From Eonycteris spelaea (Eukaryota; Chordata; Mammalia; Chiroptera; Pteropodidae): a DNA stretch of 64,000 nt. Both the position numbers and the translations under genes were made by a program. Below are positions 20,410 through 34,429 of the stretch, in pieces. Under the pieces are notes generated by a model. That model had not been told where the DNA came from, did not search any database, and saw only the letters and a program-made list of their open reading frames with translations. The stretch's first letter is position 1. Each line of letters opens with the position of its first letter. The DNA lies in contig PUFA01000068.1 in NCBI GenBank assembly GCA_003508835.1, positions 1-64,000 of the forward strand, written 5' to 3'.

Positions 20410-21257
20410 ACCCACACCACTTCTTTATCCATTCATCTTTTGATGAACAAGTAGGCTGCTTCTATCTCTTGGCTATTATGAATAATGTGTAATATACATG
20501 AGATGCATATATATTTTAAAATTAGTGTTTTCTTTTTCTTCAGATAAATATCCAGAGTAGAATTGCTGGGTCATATTATAGATCTATTTTTAGTTTTTTG
20601 AGGAATCACCATACTGTTTGCACAGTGGCTGCAACAATTTGTGGTTCCACCAACTGTGTGCAATGATCCCTTTTCTCCCCATCCTCCTCAAAACATGTTG
20701 TTGACTTTTTGAAAATAGCCATCTGACTAGTGTGAGGTGGTATCTCTTTGTAATATTGATTTGCATTTCCCTCATTATTAGTGATGAGCATCTTTTCATA
20801 AGTCTGTTGGCCATCTGTATGTCTTTGGAAAAATGTCTTTTCATGTCCTCTGCCTATTTTTTGATCATATTGTTTATTTTTTTTTGTTATTGAGATGTAC
20901 GAGTTTCTTATATATTTTGGATATCAACCCCTTATGGGATAAACCATTTGCAAATATATTTTGCCATTCAGCAGGTTGTCTGTTTGTCTTGTTGATGGTT
21001 CCTTTGCTATGCAGAAGTTTTTTAGTTTGATGAATTCCTATTTGTTTATTTTGCTCTTCTATCCCTTGCGTGAGGGGCTGTATCAAAAAAGATACTACTC
21101 AGACTGTCAAATAATTTACTACCTATGTTTTCTTCTAGGGGTTTTATGACTTCAAGTCTTACATTCAAGTCTTTAATCCAGTTGCAGTTTAATTTTTATA
21201 TAGTGTAAATGCTCTAGTCTTATTTCTTTCATATATCTGTCCAGTTGTCCCAACACT
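19955..21257 (-). mobile_element. L1 copy A, 3' part (antisense)
   Basis: Begins with L1 3' UTR antisense (TATATTAGTTTCTGGTGTAC, CATCTCCCTTCTCTCTGGCA), then the ORF2 C-terminus (minus-strand frame at 20590-20844, [18 protein letters not shown] like the L1 thumb/C-terminal region). It stops at 21257 in the middle of ORF2 (CCAGTTGTCCCAACACTACT) and resumes at 24712 beyond the inserted copy B. Confidence 0.85.
20378..20408. repeat. (CA)n microsatellite
   Basis: About 15 CA units inside L1 copy A, replacing the usual TATAT stretch of that L1 region. Confidence 0.97.
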
Positions 21258-21289
21258 ACTTGTTAAAAAGACTCTATTTTGTAGTATGC

Positions 21290-24200
21290 ATGTCCTAATT
21301 TTATTTTTCTAAAATCATAAAAATATAAAATACTATCACCTAAGGGGACTAGTTTTTATGTTAACTTTTTAATTTTTATTTTTCACTTGGAGTTGACATT
21401 CAATATTATTTTATATTAGTTTCAAGTGTACAGCACAATGGTTAGAGATTTATATAATTTATGAAGTTATCCCCTGACTAATCTAGTACCTACCTGGCAC
21501 ACTACATGGTTATTACAATTATTGCCTGTATTCCCTGTGTTATAATTTACATCCCCATAACTATTTTGTTACTACCAATTTGTACTTCATAATCCTTTTT
21601 TTTTTTTTCACCCATCCCTCAAATCCCCTTCCCATCTGGCAACCATAAAATGTTACTTGTATCTATGAGTTGGTTTTTGTTTTCTTTGTTTATTTTGTTC
21701 TTTAGATTCCACATATAAGTGAAATCATATGGCATTTGTCTTCTCTTTCTGACATACTTTATTCAGCATGATACTTCTAGGTCTATCTATGTTGTTGCAG
21801 ATGACAAGATTTCACCGTATATATGTACCACCTCTTATTTATCCATTCACCAAGGTTGCCCCCACATCATGGCTTTTGCAAATAATGCTGCAATGAAAAT
21901 GTGGATGCACATGTCCCTTAAAAGCAGTGTTTTGGGTTTCTTTGGCTAAATACCCAGAAGTGGGATTACTGAGTCTTTCTTTGTCTCTTGTTATAGCCTT
22001 TGTTTTAAAGTCTATTTTCTCTGGTATAATTATTGCTACTCCATGCTTTTTGTTTGTTTATTTCTATTTTTAAGAACCATCATTTTCCATCCCTTTACTT
22101 TCAGTCCGTGTGTGTCTTTCGATCCAAAATGAGTGTTTTGTAGATAGGATATGTAAGGGTCTTGTTTTCTTATCCATTCAGCCATCTTATGTTTTTTGCT
22201 CGAATTCATTTATGTTCAAAGTAATTATTGATAGATATGTAGTTAGTGACATTTTATTATTCATATTTCAGATCTTTTTTCTTTTTCTTCTTCTCAAAGA
22301 AATCCCTCTAACATTTCCTGTAATACTGGCTTGATGTTGATGAACTCCCTTAGCTTTTTCTTGTCTGGGAAGCTCTTTATCTGTTGTCATTTAATTGTAA
22401 ATAATATCATTGCTAAAGAAGTCTTGATTGTAGGTCCTTGCTTTCCATCACTTTGAAAATTTCTTGCCAATTCCTTCTGGCCTGCAAAGTTTTTGCTAAG
22501 AATCAGCAAGCAGTCTTACCAGAGAATTATCGTAAGTAATTAGCTGCTTTTCTCTTACTGTTTCTAGGATTCTCTCTTTGTCTTTAAACTTTGTCATTTT
22601 AATTATGATGTGTATTCTTGTGGACTTGTTTGAGTTCATCTAATTTGAGACTCTGCACTTCCTGGACTTGTATCTTTATTTCCTTAGCTATGTTAGAGAA
22701 GTCTTCATCATTATTTCCTCAATTAGGTTTTCTACCCTTTGCTCTCTTATTTCTCCTTCTGGTACCCCTATGATGCGAATGTTGTTACACTCGATGTTGT
22801 TTCAGAGGTCCCTTAATCTTTCCTCGTTTATTTTTTATTTTTTAAATTCATTCATTCATTCATTCATTCATTCATTCATTCATTTGCTGTTCTGACTGAT
22901 TGTTTTCTGCTGCCTTTTCTTCCAAATCACTGATTCGATGATCTGGTTCATCTCATCTACTGTTGATTTCTTCTAGTATATTCTTCATTTCAGTTATTAT
23001 ATTCTTCATTTTTAACTAGTTGTTTTTTATGGTTTCTATGTTCTTTTTTATGTTATTATCTCTTCATTGAAGTTCTCACTGAGATTGTCTTTTCTTCCCC
23101 TAAGTTTGTCGAGCATCCTTATAACCAGTATTTTGAATTCTGCATCTGATAGGTTTATTGCCTCCATTTCATTTACTTTTTTTTTTTTCTGTAGTTTTCT
23201 CCTATTCTTTCATTTGGGACACATTTCTTTTTTTCTCATTCTGGCTATCTCTCTGTGTTCAATTCTATGTATTAGGTAGATTTGCTATGTCTTCCAGTCA
23301 GTACTCTATGCCACACCTGCAGTGTATGAGCTGCTCCGTGGGGACTAAACCCACGGAGTGGGATTTGCCCCAAGGGGCTTGTGTCCCTTTTCAGAACACC
23401 CTTTGGGATTTCCAGTGTGGGGCTAATTAGGTGGTGGTGTGTTGTAGTCTAACACCAGCCTCTGGTGTGTTTGTTCTGGGCTACTTGGGGCTACATGCAG
23501 CCCAAGATTAGCTGCTGCCTGTGACCAACTCAGGGCTACCTGGGAGGAGCTACAAAGCAATATGTGGCTGGTCACTGCCTGCACTAGACCTGGAGGCATG
23601 TGGGAGGCCACACTGCTAACCAAGGCCACTGCCATTAGTACCAGGCTTTGGGCAGCTTAGCAAAGAGACCAGGGCACCCCAAGGTCTGATGCCATTTGCC
23701 TGTTGTCCACAAAGCCTAGCAGCTGAAGGAGTCTGAGTGCTATGTGAGTCGGGCAAGGAAAGGTCCTAGGAATCCACCAAAGTGGGGTGGGCGATGCCCC
23801 TCAGGTTAGTGCAGATGCAGATTTTGCGTCAGTGCTGAGCCATTTACAAAAGTCCCAGATCACACTAAGACCAGTCACTACCTGCCTGGGGCCTGCAGAC
23901 CCCAAGCTTTGTTCAAGAAACACACATGCTCAGGCTGAGGCTGGTTGCCCATCACCCATATTATCCCTATAGGTGTGTGAGCTGAAGCTTGCCAGTCACT
24001 ACCAAAGAAGCCTCCTGCCAAAAGGGCTGGAGGAACTGGCCACCCAGACAAGAATATGCTTCCAGCAATTCATGAGTTGGGTGGGACAGGCAGATCTTAC
24101 CAGGCCAATGCAGATTCAGATTTGGTTGTGTTGGAGGAGGGCTCAACAGGCAAGATGGTGTCTGCCCATAGGTGCACAGGAAGATCATTCAACTCAGGAA

Positions 24201-24711
24201 CTATGGTAGCTTTCCCTCTAGTCTTTGTCCCAAAGCCACACAACTCAGTCCTTCCCTACATGCCTTTGGTGCCTCCTGAACTGTTGCCCGAACCCAGGGT
24301 GTCTCTGTGAATGAGTTAGTTTGTTCACCAGACCTTAGGGGAATCTGGGTTTCTAGCAGCCTTCCATCTCACCAGATGTTTGGAATCCATGATGATTTTT
24401 ACAACCAGATTTTTGGGGGCTCCTTCTGGTACTGTATCCCTGGGCTGGGGAGCCCCAGTATGTGGCTAAGGTCCCTTGCTCCTCCAGGTTGACCTCTGTG
24501 GCCAAGATATCCCTCTCAATGCTCAACCACCACATGTGGGTGCAAGGCCCTTCTACCAGTGTAAATGTGGTCTCTTCTTTATATCCTTAGTTGTAGAAGT
24601 TCTGTTCAGCTAGATTTTCAAGATTGATCGTTCTATAATTTAGTCGTAATTTTAATGTGGATATGGAAGGAATCAAGCACAGAATTTACCTACCTCGCTA
24701 ACTTGACGGGA
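21290..24711 (-). mobile_element. L1 copy B, internally deleted, nested in copy A
   Basis: About 3.4 kb antisense L1 with its own 3' UTR (TTTCAAGTGTACAGCACAAT, 21420 on), the ORF2 C-terminal end to about 21972, then a jump to the N-terminal endonuclease region (TTGTTTTAAAGTCTATTTTC), ORF1 (about 22280-23280) and a GC-richer 5' UTR to about 24705. The reverse transcriptase part of ORF2 is missing. Stops are frequent, so it encodes nothing intact. Confidence 0.8.
22846..22884. repeat. (ATTC)n microsatellite
   Basis: About nine ATTC units within the ORF1 part of L1 copy B. Confidence 0.97.
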
Positions 24712-27700
24712 ACTTGTATTGAGACTATCTTTATTCCAATGCATTTTCTTGCTCTTTTGTTATAGATTAGTTGAACAATTAAGTGAGGGTTTATTTCTGG
24801 GTTCACATTATTCTGTTCCATTGATCAATGTGTGTGTGTTTTATACTAGTACCATACTGTTTTGATTATTGCTTTGTAGTATAGTTTGAAATCAAGGAGT
24901 GTGATATCTACAAATTTGTTCTTCTTTCTCAAGATTACTTTGGCTACTTGTGGTCTTTTGTGGTTCCATATAATTTTAGGATTACCTGTTAGTTCTGGGA
25001 AGCATGTTCTTGATTTGACAAGAATTACGTTGAATCTGTAGATTGCTTTGGGTAGTAGTCATTTTAATGATATTAATCCTTCAAATCCATCAACATAGTA
25101 TATCCTTCATTTATTTGTATATTCTTCAATTTTGTTTTTCAGTGTCATACTTTTCAGAGTAAAATCTTTCACCTCCTTGGTTAAATTTATTCCTAGACAC
25201 TTTATTATTTTTAATGCTGTTGTGAATGGGATCATTTTCTTAATTTCTCCTTCTGATCATTATTATTAGTGTATAGGAATGCAATGAATTTTGTATATTT
25301 TGTACCCTACTACTTTTCTGAAATTTTGAATTCTATTAATTTATGGTAGATTCTTTAGAGTTTTCTAAATATAGTATTATATCATATGCAAACAGTGACA
25401 GTTTTATTTCTTCTTTTCCAATCTGGATGCCTTTTATTTCTTTTTCTAATTTGATCACTGTGGTTAGTGATATTATATTGAATAACATTTAATAATAGTG
25501 CTGAAAGTGGGCATCCTTGTGTTTACCTGATCTGAGAGGAAAAGCTTTCAGCTTCTCACCATTGAGTATGGAGTTAGCTGTGGGTTTGTCTTTTATAGCC
25601 TTTTTCAAGTTGAGATAAGTTCCTTCTATATACACTTCATTGAGACTTTTTTTTTAATCATAAATGAATGTTGAATTTTTTTCAAATGCTTTTTCTATAT
25701 CTATTGAGATTATCGTATAATTTTTATTCTTGGTTTTGTTGATGCTATGAATTGCATTAATGGTTTTGCAGATTTTGAACCTCCCTTGCATCCCTGGTAT
25801 AAATCCCACTTGATTACAGTATGTAATCCTTTTAATGTACTGTTGAATTTGGTTTGCTAGTCTTTTGTTGAAAATTGTGACATGTGTTCATTTAGGGTAT
25901 TGGCTTATAATTATCTTCTTTGTGTTTGGGGCCTTTGTCCCTTTTTGGCATCTGGGTAATGCTGGCCTTATAGAATGAGTATGACAGCATTCCTTTTTAA
26001 TTTTTAGAAATAGTTTGGGAATGATATGTATCACTTCATCTTTAAATGTTTGGTAGAGAACACCTGTGAAGCTGCCTGTTCCTGGGCTTTTGTTTGTTGG
26101 GAGTTTTTTATTTTTTTTATTACTCTTTTAATTTTATTTCTAGTAATTCATCTGTTTAGATTTTTTGTGTCTTCTTGGTTTAGTCTTGAAAGGTTATATG
26201 TTTCTAGAAATTTATCCATTTCTTTTTAATTGTACAATTCAGTACATAGTTGTTCACAGTATCTTTGATGATCCTTTCTATTTTTGCAGTGTTGATTATA
26301 ATCTCTTCTCTTTCATTTCTTTTTTCATTTATTTATGTTCTCTCTTTATTTCTTAGTAAGTCTTGCTAGAGGCTTGTAGATTTTATTTATCTTTTCAAAG
26401 AACCAACTCTTAAATACTAATATTTCCTATTGTTTTTATATTTTCTATTTTATTTATTTCCACTCTAATCTTTGTTTCCTTTCTCCTACTTTGGGTTTTG
26501 TTTTCCCTCTTTTTCCAGTTTAAATATAAATTTAGGTGTAAGGGATTTTTTTGTTGTTGTTACTCGAGGTAGGCCTATATAACTATGAACTTTACTGTTA
26601 GAACTGATTTTGCTGCATCTCATATTTCAAAAAGTTGTGTTTTCATTTAATTTTTTTCAAGGTAGTTTTTTATTTCCTGTTTGATTTACTCTTTGATCTG
26701 TTGGTTGTCCATTAGCATGTTTTTAATTCTATGTATTTGTGGTTTTTTTCTAGTTTTTATCTTGTAGTTGACTTTTAGTTTCATGCTGTTGTGGTGAGAA
26801 AAGATGTTTGATCTGAGTTCAATCTTCTTGAATTTTTGATATGGCCTCATATATGATCTATCCAGGAGAATGTTTCATATGGACTTGAGAAAAATATATA
26901 TTCTGCAGTTTTCAGGTGTAATGTTCTAAAAATGCCTGTTATAATATTTATTCTAATGTAATATTTAGAGCCATTATTTTCTTATTAATTTTCTTTCTGG
27001 GTGATCTATCCATTAAGTAAGTGGCATATTAAAATCTTCAACTATTATTGTATTACTGTTAATTTTTACATTTATATCCATTAACATTTGCTTTATATAC
27101 TTGGTTGCTCTTATGTTGGTCACATAGATATTTACAATTGTTATATCCTCTTCTTGAATTGATAGATTTAAAATTATATAATGTTCTTTTTTGTCTCTCT
27201 TTACATTCTTGGTTTTGAAGTCTGTTCTGTCTGATATGTGCATTGCTACCCCTGCTTTTTTTTTCATTTCTATGTCCATGAAATATCTTTTGCTATACCT
27301 TGCTTTTAGTCTCTGTGTGCCTTTCGGTTTAAAGTGAGTCTCTTATAAGCAGCGTATAAATGGGTCATGTTTTTTTGTTGTTGTTGTTTTGTTTTTATCC
27401 ATTCTGTCACCCTGTGTCATTTGAGTGGAGCATTTAGTCCATTTACATTTAGAGTAATTATTGATAGATATGTGCTTATTGATTTTTTAAAATTGTTTTT
27501 TGGTTGTCTTTGTTCTTCGCTGTTCCTTTCTTCTCTTGATCTCTTTCCTTTTGACTTATGGGGGTTTTTAGTGTTTCGATAGGATTCCTTTCTCTTCGTT
27601 TTTGTGTGTTTTTGAGTTATGGTTCTTATGAGGCTCATATGTATCCATTTATATCTATACTAGCCTATTTTAAGCTGATAGGCATATTTAAGTTCTATTG

Positions 27701-30109
27701 CATTCTAAAAGCACATTTTTTATTCCCCTCCACTCTCTCTGTTTTTATGTCAATTTTGTCTCTTTTTTTGCATATCTATCCCCTAATATTTATTATAGTT
27801 ACAGTTAATTTTGTTATTATTCTTTTAACCTTCATATTAGCTTTTGAAATGATTTTTTAACTGTGTTTGTTATATATTTTCCTTCACCAGTGAGATTTTT
27901 TTTCCTGTATTTTTTATTTCTGGTTTTGTTATTTGCTTTTCTGCATAAAATAGGCTTTTTAAGATTTGTTTAATGCTAGTTTATTGATTATTAACTCATG
28001 TAGTTTTTGCTTGCCTGGGAAAATCTTTATCACATTTTTAATACTGAATGATAACCTTGTTGAGTATAATATTCTAGGAGTAGATTCTTCTTCTTCAACA
28101 CTTTAAATATCTCCTATCACTCCCTTCTGGCTTGTAAAGTTGCTTCTGAGAAATCATCCGGTAGCCTCATGGGGTTTTCTTTGACTGTGATTTGTTGTTT
28201 CATTTGTGCAGCCTTGAGATTGTCTTTATTCTTAACTTTTGCCATTTTAATTACAATATATCTTGGTGTGGATCTCTATGGGTTGACCATGTTGAAACTC
28301 TCCATGTTTGTTTCTTACCCAGATTGGGAAAGTTTTCAACTTTCTTCAAATAGTCTTTCTGCCCTTTTCTTTCTTGCCTCTTCTGGAATCCCTTTAATGT
28401 GACTATTAGGGCACTTGGTGTTATTCTAGAGATCTCTTACACTTTTCTCATTTTCTTGAATATTTCTTTTTATTTTGCTGTTCTAATTGAGTGATTGCTA
28501 CTATTCTGTCTTCCAGGTTGCCAGTCTATTCTTCTGTATTAACTAATTTTATATAGATTACTTCTAATGTATTTTTCATTATATTCTGATTGGTTCTTTA
28601 TTACATTTTCTATGTTTGTTGAAGTGCTCTCTGAGTTCCTCTATTGTACACTCAAGTTTGTTGAGCATCTTTAGACCATTTATTTGAATTCTTTATCAGG
28701 CAAATTACTTATTCTGTGTTATTAGAGTTTTCTCTGAAGTTATTTTTGTTCCTTCATTTGGGGCGTATTATTATGTCACCTCATTTTATTTGAATTTCTG
28801 TGTTTTTCCGTATGAATTGGATAGAATAACTCTTCTTTCAGTCTTGAAAGAGTTGTCTCTGGATGGACTTTGTGTTGTAGATTTTGCAGGTTGGTATAGT
28901 TGGGGTGGGTGCATGTGGTACCTAGTGTGTTACCTGGCCTTCAGGAGTGGGTTCCAGGTGAGGCAGTCTGGGTGTCCATGCTTCCTTGCCCTTCTAATCT
29001 AAGTGGGGCTGCCTGATGTAGAGGAGATGCTAGGTGCACTCTTGGTGTGCCCTGTTGCCTTAACTGTGAACAGAGCAGGACTGCTTTACATCTCAATGTC
29101 CAACCAGCTCTGGTCCCTCTCCAAGTGGAATAGGCCTGCATGCACTTTGCTACTCCTGCACCCTATCCTAGTGATGCAGTTCCTCGCATCTTAGCCATGT
29201 CCCAAGCAGCCCTGCCAGTATGTCCTGTTGCTTTTCAGAGCATGGCCTGCATGGGACCACTCTGCATGCCTGCATTTCAGTACCCTACCAGCTCTACTCT
29301 TTCTCTGGGGCAGCCTCGCATATGCACACAGCACCACACTCACTCTGCTAAGGGTAGCCCTGCTTGTGGGTACCACAAAATTTTGCTAGCTTTGTAATTT
29401 CTTTAGGCAGAGCAGCAGTGCCACATTATCCTCACACTTCCTCTGGATGGGGCAGCCATGTGTGCTGGTACCACCATGTCCTGCTAGCTTCACACTCTCT
29501 CCAGGAGGGTCAACCCCACGTGAACACACAGTAGCACTGTACCATCTCCACACTTTCTCTCTGGACAAAGAAGCCGTACAGGTGGATACTGCAGCATTGT
29601 AATAGCTCTGTTCTCTCTCCAGACAGGGAAGCCCAGTATGCATGCAGCCCAGTGGGTGAATAAATGAAGCAGCACCCTGCTGTACTCGCTGGATCAGTCA
29701 CCCAGTAGAGGGACCTCTTGTATACACACTATGACACCCTCCTGGATCTAGCTGGATTTAGCTGGATCTAGCTCTAGGAATAGTAGCTAGGGATGACCTA
29801 CAGCATCTTGCAGGTCAACTAGAGAATCTAGTTGGAGCTTTTGCCCACTATCCACGTTGAGTGGAAATATAAACAATGATGCTCACCAGTTCTTTTGATC
29901 CTGAATTGTTGCCTCAGCTCCCAGATTGCTCTCATGGTTCCCCAACCTTCTCTACATGGTCCTTCTCTTTTCTTGCTGTGCAAAAGCTTTTCAGTTGGCT
30001 CATAGTTGTCTCTCAGGAGGAATTGCTCTAAATATGGGTGTACATTTTACATGTTCTTTTGAGGGGTGAACTCAGTGTCTACCTATATTGCCACCTTGGA
30101 CCCACCTCT
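24712..30109 (-). mobile_element. L1 copy A, 5' part (antisense)
   Basis: Continues copy A from mid-ORF2 through the reverse transcriptase region (24.7-26.9 kb), the endonuclease (27013-27279 minus: KKAGVAMHISDRTDFKTK), the ORF2 start (STYLSIITLNVNGLNAPLK near 27417-27480), ORF1 (about 27.9-28.8 kb) and a long 5' UTR ending near 30109 with an antisense CAAGATGGCG-like end (TTGCCACCTTGGACC). With the 3' part it totals about 6.7 kb, near full length. Many stops and frameshifts make it inactive. Confidence 0.88.
28990..29720 (-). repeat. Tandem motifs in L1 copy A 5' UTR
   Basis: Repeated words of the form TCTCTCC(A/T)GGA..GGGnAGCC..., followed by a TGCATGC/GTGNACAC and GCAGCAC block, at about 29300, 29442, 29500, 29560 and 29620. 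Spacing is irregular (60-140 bp). It gives the overlapping minus-strand frames at 29191-29701, which are not genes. Confidence 0.5.
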
Positions 30110-32575
30110 AATCTTATATTAAAAAATTTTTCCTCCACACTGCATATTTCTTTCTAAATGTAATTATTATTGTTGTTAAACTCTTTTGATTGGGTATTTG
30201 CTCATTTCTTAATGTATTTTTCAACTGTATTCTGCCTATCTAGTGGCCATCTCAGTCACTCATTAGCAACTGCCTTTTCAAATGGCAATCAACAAAACCA
30301 ATTTATGTCCTCATTCTTTTTGCTATTTCTATGGCTCTTTTTACTTGATAGATCCTCCTCAAATGTCTTTTATGTCAAAATTTATGAATCAACATTTGTT
30401 TACATGATATAATGTGAGGCATGAAGAGAAATTTCTGTCAAAAGTGTTCCTTGCAGTGAACTTAGAGAATTGTGTTTGAGTCTTAACCCCTTTCACACTT
30501 CAATGATTTCATTTAGAATGCAGATATTTTTAGAATAAATAAGATGAATCAGAAGAAAATTTAAGGAGGCAGATTTTGATTCAATGTAATTGTATTAGGA
30601 TAGATTTTAACAGTGACTCTTTGCTTTTTCCATACTTATTTCTGAAACTTGTCATAAATCAAGAGATTTTAAAGAAGGAGCCTCTGCCTCTTGAAATATT
30701 AAATATAGGCAGGAAAATATATAGAAACCTTTTTTTTTTTTTTTTAGCATAACACCATTCAGGAGTTATTTAGTTAGACCCAGATACCAAAAAGTCAGAG
30801 TGATTTTTCCTTTAGTATCATGAACCTCTTTTTTTCTGGCAGAAATTTGAAATTTTCTTTAGTTATGATCAGGAAAAAAAAAATCAGAACTAAATGTCTG
30901 GAACCTGGCCAGATGATCAAGGTGAGTTGATCATCTTACCAAAGTCCTGTGACTTTGGGAAAGCCAGTGCATTAGAGAGAGAGAAGGGTTCAAGAGGGAA
31001 TAATTCAGAAGCAGCATTCCTCTAGAAAATGTTCTTTGAGAAAAGGTGAAAAGCTCCAAGGAGCACAGCCAGCTAGAAGTGGAACAAGCTGAATAAAGTA
31101 GAAGTACCTCTCCAAAACCCTCTCTAAATGTTAACGTTCTGTAAAATGTAGTTTACTGCTTCTGTCTGAAGGAAAGAGCTGTACTTTTTATCTCATTTTG
31201 TCTCTTGTGTGTTGATTTGGCTAAGAGCAACATGTTCATTTTTCAATGTTAGATTATATTAACAACTTAGCTTCTAGATATTATTAGCATAGTTATGTGG
31301 TTTCATGGGAAACACAATTTAAAATTTTACAGCTCTCGGGGAGGTAATGAATCCTTGACAATAGAGGTATTTGTTTTCAGGCAATGGGAATTAACATAGA
31401 TTCATGAAAAAGATAAAAACAGCTTACATTTGTGGAAACTGTAAATAATCCAGAGAAATAACCTTCAGAGAAATTTGATCAGCAAAAGTTTAATGTAAAT
31501 AAATATTAACTATAATAGTAGAGTAAGTATAAAGATGTATAAAAGCCCTCAAAATAATACCCTAGGGCTGAGGTGGACTAACCAAGGGAGGGGAACCATT
31601 CTATAATGCTGAGAATTAGACCCTGTTGGAGAAGATGTGGTTATAGCACAGTTGATGATGGAGAAGGTCAGTTCACTGGGTGTTCATGTCTGAACTGATC
31701 CATAGTCACTAGGCAAGGAGGAAACACGCTTCTTCAAGGTTGGTGAGCCATCATGCATAGGGACTTGGGAACATACATGCAAGTAGTATCCAGTATGGAG
31801 TATACAGTGTTCAGATGGAAGGGCCACAAGAAATAACCTCTGGGTCATAGGCAGGTGGAGGTTAAAAACCTGGTACACAGAAGGACTCAATGCATCAGAA
31901 GCTTACTCACTAGCAGCAGAGCACTAGATCTGGAGTACACTGTGTCTTTCTTGAAATGGCTGCTGCAGTGAGATTAGTGAAGTGGGGCCAGGGTCTAAGC
32001 TTACAGAGATTGCATGGTTGGAGCATAGTGCCTCTGATCAAAGTTAAGGAGAAAGAGCAGAAACACAGGAACAAATAGGCCTTTCTCACAATAGGCCTCT
32101 AGCTCTCAGCTGACACTGTGCCTGCTGCTATGGAATATGCTTAAAGGTCTCAGACCATTATTACAATGTAGGTAATGAAATGATGGGTTTGGAGCTGAGA
32201 GACAATGCATAGATAGCTGGCACAAAATTACAATGCAGTTTGCCTTCTACCAGTTGTGTGACCTTTCGACCTTATAAAGGATGTTGCAAGAAAAAGAAAG
32301 AAAGAAGATAGATTGTAAAAAGTTATTCTTACAGAGTAATGTGCTTAATATTCTTTCTTTCTAGCTGTCTTTTGTCAGAAATTGAACAGTATTTTAATCA
32401 ATGACAGTACTCTGATAGCGAAACTAAGCCAACGAGCAGTGAAGGGAACTTCTTCATGATAAAGAACATCTACAAAAAACTCAATTTTGTACAACACTTA
32501 ATCATAAAAGAATGAATGTTACTAAGGTTGGGAACAAGAAAGGAAGCTGGCTCTCGCCACTTGTGTTCAGCATTG
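30110..32575. other. Unassigned gene-free sequence
   Basis: No gene or firm repeat family. The part at 31560-32160 is less AT-rich and may be an old LTR, but no terminal motifs or target duplication were seen. Confidence 0.45.
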
Positions 32576-34330
32576 TATTAGCATTTAGAAAAGGCACACA
32601 GAGTGAAAAGGAAGTATAATTTGTCTTTATTCACAGATGACATGCCTTTCTACACAGAAAATACCGTAGAATTTCCAAAAAGAACAGACTAAAACAAAAA
32701 ATGTAAACTTAGCAAGATAGTAAGTTACAAGAACAATATGTCTAAGTCAACTGTACTTCTTAACATTAGCAACAATTTAGAATTAAGATGTAAAATAATT
32801 CAATTTGAAAACTTCTAAAATATATGTTCTTAAAAATATATATACATATGAATGCTCATAGTAGCTTTTTTTGTAATAGCAAAACTGGAAACAACCCAAA
32901 TGTTTATTAACAAGTGAGTGGATAAACAAACAGTGTATATCCAAACAATGAAATTCAATGCAGCAATAAAAAAGTGAAATACCACTGTACGCAGATATTA
33001 AAATATCTGAAAATAATTATGGTGAGTTAAATAATTCAGATAAAATAGAGCACATCATGATGTATGATTCTGTATGTAAATATTCTAGAAAATTATAACT
33101 GACATTTAATACCACGGTGCAGATAAATGGTTGCTTGGGAATGGGGATAATGGAAGGATGTGATTATAAAGAGCCACAAGAAAACTTTTGGGAGGATATG
33201 TACATTCATTTTCTTGATTGTGGTCATAATTTTACAAGTATAAATATATATCAAGTTATCCAATTATATATATTAAATGTGTGGCCTAAAGTATGTCAGT
33301 CATACCTTAATAAAATTGTTAAAAGCAAAACATACCTCACCAAAAAAGATACACAGATGATCTATAAGCATATGAAAAACTGCCCCACATCATATAACTA
33401 TCATGGAAATGCAGTTTAAACAACAATGATATACCAGTGTGCACCTTTAGAATGGACAAAATTCAGAATATTGACAACACCAAAAGCTGGCAGAGATGTG
33501 GAGCAACAAGAACTCCCATTTATTTTTAGTGAGAATGCAAAGTGGTTCAGCAACTTTGGATGACAATTTAGTGTTTTGGGTATATATATAATTAGACATA
33601 CGCTTACCTTACAATTCATCAATTGTGTTTCTTCATATTTACCCAAATAAATTGAAAACTTATGACCGTGCAAAAATCTACACACAGATATTGATAGCAG
33701 CTTTATCCAGAATTGCCAAAACTTGGAAGCAGTCAAGAAGTCCTTCAATAGGTAATTGGATTAATAAACTGTGGTACATCCAGGCAATGGAATATACTAA
33801 AAAGAAATAAGCTATTAATCTATTTAAAAATAGGGGAAACTTGCATGTGTATTACTAAGTAAAAGAAAACAGTTTGAAAAAGACTACATACTGTATGATG
33901 CCAACTATGTGACATTCTGGAAAAGATAAAACTATCGAGACACTAAAAAGAGGGGGGGAGGATTATTAGACAGAACACAGAGGATTTTTAGGGCAATGAA
34001 AATACTCTTTGTGATATTATAATGTTGGATATAAGTCATTATACATTTTTCCAAACCGAATATACAAGGCCAAGAATGAATTCTAAGGTAAACTATGGAT
34101 TTTGAATAATTATGATTTATCAATGTAAGTTTATCGGTAAAATATGTACCAACCTGGCTAATGATGTGATAATGAAGGAATCCATGTATGTGTGAAGGTA
34201 GAGAGTATACGGGAAATCTCTGTATCTTATTCTCAATTTTATTATAAATTCAAAGCTCTATATAAAAAAATTCAGTCTTTTGAAAATTTTTCAGGAAAAC
34301 AAAATCGAAGAAGACTAAGTATCTTTGTAG
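32576..34330 (+). mobile_element. Plus-strand L1 ORF2/3' fragments
   Basis: Two or three pieces of old L1. Near 32620-32660 TTTATTCACAGATGACATG corresponds to the reverse transcriptase FADD-type region. Near 32860-33110, GCAAAACTGGAAACAACCCA and TGAAATTCAATGCAGCAATA are ORF2 C-terminus. 33350-33890 repeats the same region from a different copy (AGAATTGCCAAAACTTGGAA, AAACTGTGGTACATCCAGGC). The 3' UTR runs to about 34290. No frame is open for long. Confidence 0.75.
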
Positions 34331-34429
34331 CTTGTAGAAACACTATTCCTACCCATTCTTCAAGCAATCCATTGATATTTAAGAATTTTTTTCCTTGGCT
34401 TTTTAGGTAAAGTTAAATGCCTTTATTTC

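Noticed and set aside
23422..24535. Several overlapping short frames in a GC-richer stretch that could suggest exons
   Set aside because: They lie in the 5' UTR of antisense L1 copy B. They occur on both strands and match no protein domain.
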